Translations under genes and position numbers: made by a program
Notes under the pieces: generated by a model
Seen by the model: the letters and a program-made list of their open reading frames with translations, nothing else
Database searches by the model: none
What the model was told of the DNA's origin: nothing
In this document: piece after piece, positions 51,557-60,300 of the stretch
Position numbering within the stretch: position 1 is the stretch's first letter
How the letters are laid out: each line of letters starts with the position of its first letter
Assembly (NCBI RefSeq): GCF_901933205.1
Contig: NC_044572.1
Location: 24,514,501 to 24,578,500 of the forward strand
Length of the DNA: 64,000 bases
Reading direction: 5' to 3'
Origin: Camarhynchus parvulus
Lineage: Eukaryota; Chordata; Aves; Passeriformes; Thraupidae

Positions 51557-53070
51557 TTATATATACTTTGAATAACTGAAACACCATCCAGAAAGCTCAC
51601 TGACTGCTGCTGTGGAGGGCTACCCCTTTCAAGAAGAATAAATAGACATCTCAGTTTTAATAAAGCAGCCTTGAGTCATTCTCTTGTTTGCTTTTGCTAA
51701 AGTATAATTGAGGAAAATTTTTCCATTAAATTTATCTCCTGATCCCTCTAACAGCAGTCCCACAAGGGCTGCCTGTCAGTTGTTCCTTTTTGAGAATCCA
51801 TGACCATTAATCCTGCTGAGGAAAATGGATGATGATTTATTTCAGACACGAGACAGCCACTGGAGAACAGAAACTACATGACGCAGCAGCCATAGCTGTT
51901 CACATAGAACCTGTTTGCTTCCCATTAAAAGTCAGTTTGCTGGACTACTTCTCAAAAGCCACTTTGAATTATTCTAAAATAACTGTCTTAAAATATCAAA
52001 GTATTAGAAGTTCAATGGCTATGAGCTGTTTGCACAATGTTCCTGCTTCCTTAACATTTACTGGCACCCCATGGTCTCCCTCTAAATTATGATCCCTGGA
52101 GCAGCCAAGTCATGACTCTGTGTACCTGTGCCATGCTCTTACACCTATGTGTACCTTTAGTGCTACATAGGAACAGGAGGACAGGAGCCTTAATGCACCC
52201 AGCCCTTCAACACTGGGTACAGAGGACTGCTGGAAGTTCCTTGTCGAATATTGTCTATCTGTAGGATTTTTCTGTAAAAGCACAGCACAACCTTTTTTTC
52301 TTTTTTTTTCTTCTTTTTCTTTTTTTTTCCTGTTTGTTTTTTCTCTTCTTCTTTTTTTTTTAATCAAGCAGTCAAGAAAAAAACCAGCAAGCATGACACA
52401 ATGAGTTGCAGTGAGGGAGATACATGGCACCACTTGCATATTTTCTCCACTGACAATGTACTAGTCTCCTAGTTAATGCAAAATTCTGACTAACCAAGCT
52501 AAAGTGTGAAGTCCAGAATCATAAACAATTCCATTAAAGATATCTCTAGAGAAGCTGATATGGCTACACAGCAGCCATCAAGCAAAAACTACCCAAGGTT
52601 CAGCTTAGTGCTGCATGAAATCATGAGGACCCTCATATATCCATACAAAGGATATAAAATCTACAAAAGGAAGGTTGAAACCAGACCATGTCACTGAACC
52701 AGCCCCAGTACTTATCCCACTGGGAAACTGCTTCCCTTAGGCACCTTTGTTGCCCACCCACTGCTGCTGTGTGGTGGGGCATGCATCCATCATCTGAACA
52801 AATGTGTGAAAGTTTGTTTTGGAACAGATGAAAAGAAATGAATATCGTATTTGTGCCAACCACAAACACTGTGGCTCTCCCATTCACATCAGCTGGAGAG
52901 AACTTGGATCTGGGAGCACACCAAATTCAGTTATCCACCCTGGGGTATGAGGTTTGGGTACAGACTAAAAGGACACAGATCTTCTTCCAAATTCTAGCAT
53001 TGTTCTGTGTTTTCTTGTGGTATGGTGCTGGCCAGACAGTATCAAATTGTTTGACTGGGTAACTGTTTGG
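51557..53070. other. Intergenic DNA, no gene seen
   Basis: No gene is recognised. A T-rich pyrimidine stretch lies at about 52291-52363, which explains the Lys/Arg-rich minus-strand frame there. The remainder is unremarkable AT-rich sequence. Confidence 0.6.
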
Positions 53071-53599
53071 TGCCTCCACTCCACTCTGGTGAGATCCCAC
53101 GTTGACTACTGTATCCAGCTCTGGGGCGCCGAGCACAGGAAGGACATCAGCCTGCTGGAGTGAGTCCAGAGCAGGGCCACCAAGTTTATTAGAGGAATGG
53201 AGCACCTTTGCTATAGGCAAAGATGAAGCATTTTGGGTCTGCTCAGCCTGTGAAGGAAAAGACTTTGGAGTGACCTAATTGTTGCCATCCAGTATCTGAA
53301 GCGAACCTACAAGAAAGAAAGAGAGAGAGTATTTACAAGGGCATGTAGTGACAGAACAAGGGGAAATGATTTCAGACTGAAAGAGAGTAGGTTTATATTA
53401 CATGCTCAGAAAAAATTCTTCACCATGAGATTGGTGGGGCACTGGAACAAGTCCAGAGAAGTTGTGGATGCCCCATCTTTGGAAGTGTTCAAGACCAGGC
53501 TGGCCATGGTCTAATGAAAGACGTTCCACAGCAAGTGGATTCAAACAAGATGGTCTTTAAGGTCCCTTCCAACCCAAACCATTCTATGATTCTATGATA
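53071..53599 (+). repeat. CR1 LINE 3' region with intact terminal tail
   Basis: This plus-strand CR1 copy shows, in order, the blocks GTGAGATCCCACGTTGACTA, CCAGCTCTGGGGC, GAAGGACATCAGCCTGCTGG, GAGTCCAGAGCAGGGCCACC, ACAAGGGCATGTAGTGACAG, GAAGTTGTGGATGCCCC and GGTCCCTTCCAACCCAAACC. It ends in ATTCTATGATTCTATGAT, the diagnostic avian CR1 3' terminus. It is the 5'-truncated remnant of the end of the reverse-transcriptase ORF and the 3' UTR. Stops such as the TGA after CTGGAG near 53160 show it is dead. The left boundary is where similarity begins at about CTCCACTCC. Confidence 0.96.
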
Positions 53600-55487
53600 A
53601 GGGCCCAGTGGTTGGCTGGTAAGTTTTGAAATAGCATGCAGGGAAAATATTTCCCAGTATACATATTAAAAAGTTACCATTTTCATAATTTTTTTATTTT
53701 AAAATACTGAGAAATAAATCCAGGTTGACATCACCTGGAAACTCCTCTCTTTTAAAGCCTGCCCTAACAGCAAATCTTGTAGAGGATATTTTTTTGTTAT
53801 CATAAGAGTTTCAATTGTGCCATAGGCATTACTGGCTTTAATGCGAAATAGTTCCTTTAAACAAGTATGATCCAAAGGGAAAAAGAATTCTTAGATGCTT
53901 ACTTGTTGAAGCTGGTAGATCAAATCAATTCTGGTATGCTAATGGCTCCAAAAGCTTTCAAGTTACTTCTGTTACTTCAGAAATAGTTGTACTAGTAATG
54001 ATATTGCACACAAGAAATCATTTGCCATAATTGTATTTTATGGAAAAAGTATTTCTGAATTCACACAATAGAATCAAAGTTGCTAGGCACTACCTGTTTA
54101 AAGAAATACTTTTTTTCTTTCCCCCAAGTTTCTAAGATTATTTTTGCATGCTTAGGTAGAGGAGATAAGCACTGTAGTCTGTCATCACAACAGAAACTGA
54201 CAGTGCCTGTATGACACAGATACCTTGCAGGAAGATCAGCCAAATAGGCCTTTGTCAGTTTCCCTAAAATCATTTGGTGTGGCTTGAATAACTGCTGATG
54301 GAAGAGGGAGAAGAGATTCCTCTCTTTCCTTCCCCATCTTTCCTTGAAATATGAAGACACTGGACGACTGAAAGTGAAAAAAATGGCCAAGGACTCTATA
54401 GGTTTTCCAAAAGTGAGGTATGAATCTGAGACTGTTGTGGCAAAGCTGTTGGTCCTAGAGAACTCCAGCCATCTTTTCAGCCATCCACCATGCTGAAAGA
54501 TCCGTAACTGTATGGCTGGATGGATGGCTGAAAAGAGACTGACAAGGAAGAAGAGCCATATCAATGAATTATTCTTCTGCATCTCTTTTTTTCTATCCAC
54601 ATTCAGCAATCCTGAAATGGCTGGAGCATACCAAGAATTCATCTCTTTGGAAGCCTGAGGAGTCTCATACCATCTCAACTGTTTTTTGTGTTGCTGAGCT
54701 TCTGGCTCCACATCTCCCTCAGCCATCTGCATTATGGGAGACATGGTGATTGAAAATCCACATCTTTGCAGGGTTTTTTGTTCTTTGGGAGGGAGTTTGT
54801 CCTTCCTGTGTGAAACTTCATAGGGATGATGGATGGGAATAGTGGCTTTGTTTCATTTGGTCAGGATACATGTGCCTGCATCCTTGCACCTTCCACACGT
54901 ATTTCTTTAATAGAAAAGGGCTATCACTTATTGAACATGTGCATACATATAGGTTTATATGTATGCAATTAGAACAGGTGTGTCTCAGAAGCCTGTAATT
55001 ATTATTATAACCAGTCATTAACTATTCTGCTGATGCATCAGAGTAAAAAAAAAAAACTGGCTACAGAGTCAATGATTGATTTCAAGGAACAAGTTGGAAA
55101 AAAGCCAAACAGTTCACTGAAAGTGATATCAGGAAATACTTGGACTTGAGCCACAGTGCTTTGTGTCTATAATAATATTAATAATGTATTTATTATTTTA
55201 ACTTGTTTGAAGCTCATAGAGCTACTTTAGGTTTATGCTGGTATAAACTTTCAAGTAGTTATCTTCACTGTCCAGGTTAATTTAAAATCCTTCTTGGTCT
55301 GAATTGATACCATCCACATGAAAGATAACCTGAAAGAATACTCATGTACCTGTTACGCCATATACTTTTATTACAGTGTTTCTATCACATAATTTGTTGT
55401 GTTACCATTTTGTGGTCAGACACACTTCGTTGGATCACCTTTTCCTAATGCTGTGGATTTTCCTATCCAAACTGCAGGCTTTTCCAT
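53600..55487. other. AT-rich DNA between the CR1 and the CpG island
   Basis: There is no recognised gene. It contains a 227-codon minus-strand open frame at 54061-54744 with one hydrophobic segment (unassigned, see findings) and a perfect 12-bp inverted repeat at 54940-54967. Confidence 0.6.
54940..54967. repeat. Perfect 12-bp inverted repeat (hairpin)
   Basis: The arm TGCATACATATA (54940-54951) is followed by a 4-base loop GGTT and its exact reverse complement TATATGTATGCA (54956-54967). No run of T or other RNA-gene context is visible. Confidence 0.9.
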
Positions 55488-55592
55488 TTCGTCGACACTC
55501 CTGATAGCGAGGAACTGTCCTGTCTGCGGAGGCAGCTCCAGGCAGGCTGTCCAGCCGGGAACGGCCGGCTCGCCGGACACGCGTGGATGCGT

Positions 55593-55645
55593 GGCACAGG
55601 AATGCCGCTTTCGGTGTGCGCGGCACAGGAATGCCGCTTTCGGTG
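55593..55645. repeat. 29-bp-period tandem duplication at the CpG island edge
   Basis: The 24-base unit GGCACAGGAATGCCGC plus TTTCGGTG occurs at 55593-55616 and again, identically, at 55622-55645, separated by TGCGC. It is a direct duplication with a 29-bp period. Confidence 0.93.
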
Positions 55646-56954
55646 CTGGCAGTGCTCCTCAGACACAGCGCCTGTGGGGCCCCCGCTCAGGTGCACATCC
55701 ACGACCCATCTTTCCCACTCTTTCCGTACACGTGCCCCCGACGGCAGCGGATAAACAGGGGCTGGATACGCTCCGGCACCACCCCCAAGACAGGCTGAGG
55801 GCGAGAAGACCCTCTCGGCGGTGGGGCGGTCAGGAGGCGGTGCCGAGCCGCTGCCGGGAGCCCTCCCGGAGGCTGTCGCGGCTCTCCCGTTCACTGCTGT
55901 GCCCGGGCAGGGTCCGCCTGCTCCGCGACCTGCGGCTGGGGGAGGGAAGGGGGGCGAGGACGGGCGCCCGCCTCGCCTTTTCCGCCCCGGAGAGGAGCCC
56001 CCCGGCCTGAGGCGGGGCTCCAGTTTGCCTTCGCCGTTACCTCTGCCCGGGACTCCCCTCGGCGAGCGGAGGGGGCCTGGGAGGGGGCGGCTGCCCGCCC
56101 TGGAGGAGCCGCTGGGCGGGGAGGGGCTGGCCGCGGCTGCCGCTTGGCCTGGCCGGGGGCACCACGTCAGCTCCCGGCAGCCGCGGGGGCCGCGATGCGC
56201 GACCCCAAGTGACTGCGGCCCCCAGCCCGGTGCCGGGGCACGATGGGGCGGCCGGCCCTCGGGGGCGCAGCGCGGGCAGCTCCTCTCACGCCCACCTCGG
56301 CCCCCTCCCCCGCGACGGGAGAAGCCGTCTGCCGAGCAGACGTGGCAAACAAGCCGGCCAGCTTTCCCTCAGCTGGGTGGGCGGGTGGCCGTCGCGAAGG
56401 GGAGCTGTCGGGAGCGCCCATCCTCCTCCCTGCGCCCATAGAGTCCCGCTCAGCCGGCCGGGAGGCTGCGGGCGCGCCGGGCTGCCCTCGCACACACACA
56501 CACTGCCCGAGCGGCCGCGCAGCCGGAAGGGGACACGGGCAGGGCTCTCTCTGCCCGCGCCCTGGACGGAGATGCTTCCCCGGGGAGAGCAAACAGCCGG
56601 GACGCGAACGGGCTCCGCCGCGGCTGCAGGCGGGCTGAGGGGCTGCCGGTGTCCCCGGCACCCGCTGGGGAAACGCCAGGGGCGCGGGACCGGAGTGACC
56701 GTGCTAGAGGGGTCCGGCTAGAGGGTCTGGGGATGCCTTTGGCTGCAATGGGACTGCGGACAGAGGTTGAGCTGGGATCCAGCCTCCTCCCGGCTCCCCC
56801 GGCCGCTTCCCCGCGGGGCGGGAGGCGCCGCAGGCTCTGGACAGCTCCCGCTTTGAACGCCGTCGCGGCGCTGCCAGCCGGCTGCCCGGCGAGGCTCCCG
56901 GCCGCACTCCCAGAAAAGCGGGGCGAGAGGGGCGTGGGACGGCTGAGGGGAGTG

Positions 56955-56958
56955 AAAA

Positions 56959-56990
<32 letters not shown>

Positions 56991-56995
56991 AAAAA
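56955..56995 (+). repeat. Promoter-proximal homopurine tract A23-G-A17
   Basis: Twenty-three A residues, one G and seventeen A residues interrupt the otherwise GC-rich promoter, about 243 to 203 bases upstream of the inferred start. It lies within a longer purine-only stretch (GGGGAGTG before, GAGA after). Type I collagen promoters of other vertebrates are known to carry polypurine/polypyrimidine tracts upstream of the core promoter. Whether this is the counterpart is inference. Confidence 0.9.
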
Positions 56996-57056
56996 GAGAC
57001 GACGAGTCAGATTTTCCTTCCGAAAGCCTCAGTGTCCACGTCCTCAAAGCATGGAA

Positions 57057-57061
57057 CCAAT
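57057..57061 (+). promoter_or_regulatory. CCAAT box
   Basis: CCAAT occurs within GGAACCAATTTAGC, about 140 bases upstream of the inferred start. In mammals the alpha-2(I) promoter has an inverted CCAAT near -80 bound by NF-Y/CBF. No ATTGG is seen at the equivalent place here, so this forward box is the best candidate. Confidence 0.5.
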
Positions 57062-57126
57062 TTAGCGTCGCCGCCCCCCCGGCGCTGCCGCTGCCAAGGC
57101 TGCTGTGGAGGGCTGGAGACACGGGG

Positions 57127-57132
57127 CACGTG
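57127..57132. promoter_or_regulatory. E-box CACGTG
   Basis: A palindromic CACGTG lies about 70 bases upstream of the inferred start, in GC-rich proximal promoter. It matches the USF/Myc-type E-box consensus. Function is not shown by sequence alone. Confidence 0.4.
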
Positions 57133-57164
57133 ATGGCCGGGGCGGCGCCGGGACCCTCCTGCGG

Positions 57165-57170
57165 TATAAG
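57165..57170 (+). promoter_or_regulatory. COL1A2: COL1A2 TATA box
   Basis: TATAAG within GCGGTATAAGTAGGGCGG lies 28-33 bases upstream of A57198. That A begins a leader (AGCGTCCCTGGCAGCAG) resembling the start of the mammalian COL1A2 mRNA as I remember it. Spacing and context fit a classical TATA-driven collagen promoter. Confidence 0.85.
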
Positions 57171-57197
57171 TAGGGCGGACCGGGGCTGGGTTAATTT

Positions 57198-57325
57198 AGC
57201 GTCCCTGGCAGCAGATTTCTGCTAAGGTTGGAGTTACTCCTCGAGACTGTATGCCTGCGTCCCACAGGCGATAGCTAACCAACCGACTCGGCACCACAAG
57301 GAGTCTGCATGTCTTGCAACTAGAC
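57198..57325 (+). other. COL1A2: COL1A2 5' untranslated leader (exon 1)
   Basis: The start site is inferred from TATA spacing and similarity to the mammalian leader, so the leader is about 128 bases. It shares with mammals the GGCAGCAG and GCTAAGGTTGGAG region, and the block CACAAGGAGTCTGCATGTCT just before the stem-loop. It contains two upstream ATGs with very short ORFs, a known property of the type I and III collagen leaders, which is thought to lower or regulate initiation at the main AUG. Confidence 0.8.
57251..57274 (+). other. Upstream ORF 1 in the COL1A2 leader
   Basis: ATG at 57251 opens a seven-codon frame (MPASHRR) ending at TAG 57272-57274. The ATG has a poor context (ACTGTATGC). 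Mammalian COL1A2 has an upstream ATG at the same relative place. Confidence 0.7.
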
Positions 57326-57329
57326 ATGC
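57307..57329 (+). promoter_or_regulatory. Collagen 5' stem-loop around the start codon
   Basis: GCATGTCT (57307-57314) and AGACATGC (57322-57329) are perfect reverse complements separated by a 7-base loop, TGCAACT. The COL1A2 start codon (57326-57328) lies in the descending strand of the stem. This is the conserved stem-loop of COL1A1, COL1A2 and COL3A1 mRNAs, which is bound by LARP6 in mammals and coordinates stability and translation of collagen chains. A second uORF (ATG 57309-57311, stop TAG 57321-57323, four codons) lies entirely within it, ending two bases before the true ATG. Confidence 0.95.
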
Positions 57330-57395
57330 TCAGCTTTGTGGATACACGGATTTGGTTGCTGCTCGCAGTAACTTCATACCTAGCAACAGGCCAAC
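57326..57395 (+). CDS. COL1A2: COL1A2 exon 1 coding part (signal peptide)
   Basis: Seventy coding bases give 23 codons plus one base. The peptide starts [10 protein letters not shown], continues with the hydrophobic core [10 protein letters not shown] and ends TGQ, a normal secretory signal that leads the chain into the ER. The ATG at 57326 is chosen because it opens the conserved MLSFVDTR start and lies in the collagen stem-loop. A TTG-initiated extension upstream is not expected to be used. The donor is CCAAC|gtaagt, giving phase 1. Trp at position 10 differs from the Leu I recall in chicken and human. Confidence 0.97.
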
Positions 57396-60300
57396 GTAAG
57401 TGCTTTCCGCTTGTTTGTGGCAGGGGTGGTGGCAGGGGTGGCTGTCCGGCTCTGCGCTCTGTGCTTTGTCCCGACGCCCGCCCCACGCACGGCAGTCTGT
57501 GAGGAGTTGCTGCTTCCCAAACGATAGAGACCAGCTCAAAACTGCCACCTCCGTCCCAGATCAGACTCTAGATTCTTTCTTTCTCCCAGAAAAAGATGGC
57601 AAATGGCCAACGAGATCCCCCCTCTACGGGAAAAAACAATAGGAAAAAAGAAAAAAAAAAAAAAGAAAATAAAAGGGACCACCTCCTCCCCAGACGGGTT
57701 TGTACCTAGAGGAGGACACAAAGCCTCACCTCCGGCGCCGATGCTGCGGTACAGATGCGGGCTGGGAGGAGAGTGCTTGCGGCGAGCGCAAGCACCCAAG
57801 GCTGCGCTTTAGTGAGACTTGAGGCGCGCTTTCCGAAGCAGGCAGGGAGCGGGGAGCGGCGGCTCATCCATCCATCCATCCCTCCATCCCTCCATCCCTC
57901 CATCCGTCCCTCCATCCTTCCATCGCTCCCTCCCTCTCTCCGCGGGCTCCGCGCGCGGGGCGCCCCCTGCGGGCCGCTCGGGGCAGCGCGGCGGGCGGAG
58001 CTGCCGCGGCCCCGGGGGCTCCGTGGATGGGAGAGAGGGAGCGCCGTGAGGGGCAGCGGGAGGGCGGCCGGGAAGGAACAGGGCTCCGCTCCAGGGCCAG
58101 AAGGGAGCGCGGCTCCCCGAGGGCGCAGTGCAGCTCTCCGCCTCTCGTTGGATGAGGATGTGGTGCCCCCTCTCACACGCACACACACACCCCGCACGCT
58201 GAGATGGGAAGGGAAACGCGCCCCACCACTCGCGCGGGGGCGAAGCGGAGCCTTCCTGCGGGGCAGCGCCCTGTGAAGGGCCCCCCGAGCCGCTGACCGC
58301 CTGGCTTTGACCCAGGGTTTGGCCGCGTTCCAGGGCGGAGGAGGGAGAGAGCAGCCGTGCGCTGCCCGCTCCTGGCTCTGGGAGCCCCCGGGATGATGGC
58401 CCCGGGGTGATGATCCCCCCGGGATGATGGTGTCCCCCGGGATGATGTCCCCGGGGATGACGGTGTCACCCGGGATGACGGTGTCACCCGGGATGATGGT
58501 GTCCCCCGGGATGATGTCCCCGGGGATGACGGTGTCCCCCGGGATGATACCCCCGGGATTTTGTCCCCGGGATGGTGTCCCCATTCTGAGGACATTCCCC
58601 CAACCCCGGTGACCGGAGGCAGCGGCGCCTTCGCAAAGGAGACGGAGCGGTTCTTGTGGGGGTTCTTGTGGGGGTTCCCGAACCGATCACCCCGCGCTTC
58701 CCGCAGGGAGTTTGGGCAGGCGCCGTTGTCGCCGTCACCTGCGGGCAGTAATGGCTTTAGTTTTTTGTTGAGTTAGCACAGGCTGTGTGTACTGCCGCGA
58801 AATTCCAGTGCTTTCAGCATTTCAGCACTGTTGCCTTTTTCTGGAGTGCACGAATCATCCGAATTTAGTGTGGTCATGCACTGCCAAAGTGACACGTTGT
58901 GGAAAAATGTCCAACAACCTGTTAGTTAGTGGTGATGTTAAATTGCAGGCGTTCAAGTGTGATGTGAGATTTTTTAGTATGATGGGTTTAAGTCAAAATC
59001 GATTTTTAATTCCTTGAGGTTAAGAAACTCAGAAAATTTGTTTCTCCAACTAATGGAAAGACTGCATACTCACACTTGGCAGTACATAATATACAGAAAT
59101 AGTTATTTGCAGTTTGGAGTTTAATAGCTTCAAACTGTTCTCTGTTACACAGTTTTACAGGAAAATGTGGAAATAGGTGGAAATGGGTGTTTGGCTAGAA
59201 CATTTCCCCATAAAAAGGGGAATTGGAGCATTTATCTAAAAATTTCAGATTACTCCTACAATTTAGTATCTTCACATGTTCCAGTCTGCCTGGGTTTATT
59301 AATCTCTTGCATGAACACATATGTGGAAATACATAGGTGTGGGGGGCTTTCAGTGGAGGTATGTTGAAACATTTAGAGCAGGTTTATAGTTGGTATCTGC
59401 CTTTTTACTGTATCAGTCATATTAGTTGTTTTGATTTAATTAGCAAGTCCATTTTGAATTTGAAATACATGGCAATTTCACCCTTGAGTTTTTCCAGTAC
59501 AAGATAATCATGTTAACAGGAAGAAATTACATTAGGAAAATGTTTATTGCATTAAGGAAATCAACAAAATTGCATTTCAAATTAAAAGCAGCAAATTTAG
59601 TTTTGAATTGAAAGCAAGTTTAAAATTTAAAACGTGTAAAATATTTGCATCCCTGCTCTAATTATCTCTTTTTTTCTTTCCCTTCTCTTTGCAGATGTGA
59701 ATCAGGTCAGTATAAACTTTTGATCTAATATATAACACTCCAATTAACAGGCTAGGCTTCTCCTCTTGTGGCATTATTATTTTCTTACATTCATTCCCAA
59801 GATGGTAATGGAAAAGTGGTGATTAAATCCTGAAGGCACTGCCTGGAAAGGTACCCACCCCAATTTCACAAGTGGGACGGGCTTTTTAAGAGACTGCCTT
59901 CATAGGTGTGGAGACCATGAGGAGAAAGTAACGGAGCAGTGCTCTTTGGACATTGTACCTGGCAGTTTGCATTGGAGATGACTCTACCTTAAAGCCAGTT
60001 TTACAGTCTGAATTTCATTGCACAGTAGGATTATGAAAGAACTCAGGTGTGACTCTTTTTTTTAAATTGTAATATTTTAGGCTGTAATAGCTATAAGATT
60101 GTCAGTCTTCAACACAACACTTTAATTTAGTTACATACATCTTTGCTGTATGTAACCTCCTAGCCTTCAAAGTAATTTTAAATTACAGGGCATAGTTAAA
60201 TATATTGGACTGAGAAAAAGTATAATTATGTAAGAAAATGAGTCTAAGTTTATGCATTGTTTTAGTTCAAAATACTGGCAGAAATTGTAACTTCTTTTTT

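Larger units (their letters stand above)
55488..58740. promoter_or_regulatory. CpG island spanning the COL1A2 promoter
   Basis: From about 55488 the composition changes abruptly from AT-rich, CpG-poor DNA to very GC-rich DNA dense in CpG and GGGCGG-type Sp1-like motifs. It returns to AT-rich after about 58740. The island covers about 1.7 kb upstream of the inferred start, exon 1 and the first 1.3 kb of intron 1. Long open frames on both strands inside it reflect the scarcity of stop codons in GC-rich DNA and are not credible genes. Boundaries are judged by eye. Confidence 0.9.
57396..59694 (+). other. COL1A2: COL1A2 intron 1
   Basis: This 2,299-base intron begins GTAAGT and ends in a strong pyrimidine tract with TTGCAG. 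Its first 1.3 kb is GC-rich CpG island containing an A-rich tract (about 57640-57670), a CATC-type repeat and a minisatellite. The remainder is AT-rich. First introns of collagen I genes are known to carry regulatory elements, but no specific site can be assigned here. Confidence 0.93.

Noticed and set aside
51327..51600. Phe/Ser/Leu and Lys/Glu frames across 51.3-51.6 kb
   Set aside because: They are translations of the (AAAAG)n microsatellite.
466..55487. Neighbouring genes expected near COL1A2 in vertebrates (for example BET1)
   Set aside because: I looked for the BET1 SNARE/transmembrane signature and saw none. The window appears to cover only the intergenic interval upstream of COL1A2, although very short exons could escape reading by eye.
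55399..57065. Long plus- and minus-strand open frames (up to about 206 codons) in the CpG island
   Set aside because: They overlap on both strands, are low-complexity Gly/Pro/Arg/Ala, and arise because GC-rich DNA has few stops. No domain or conserved start is visible.
57314..57325. TTG-initiated N-terminal extension of COL1A2
   Set aside because: The conserved vertebrate start is the ATG at 57326 within the stem-loop. A TTG start upstream is not expected in a vertebrate mRNA.
57706..58584. 292-codon minus-strand frame with IPGDT-type repeats resembling a repetitive protein
   Set aside because: The repeats come from the intron 1 minisatellite and the CATC tract read in antisense to COL1A2.
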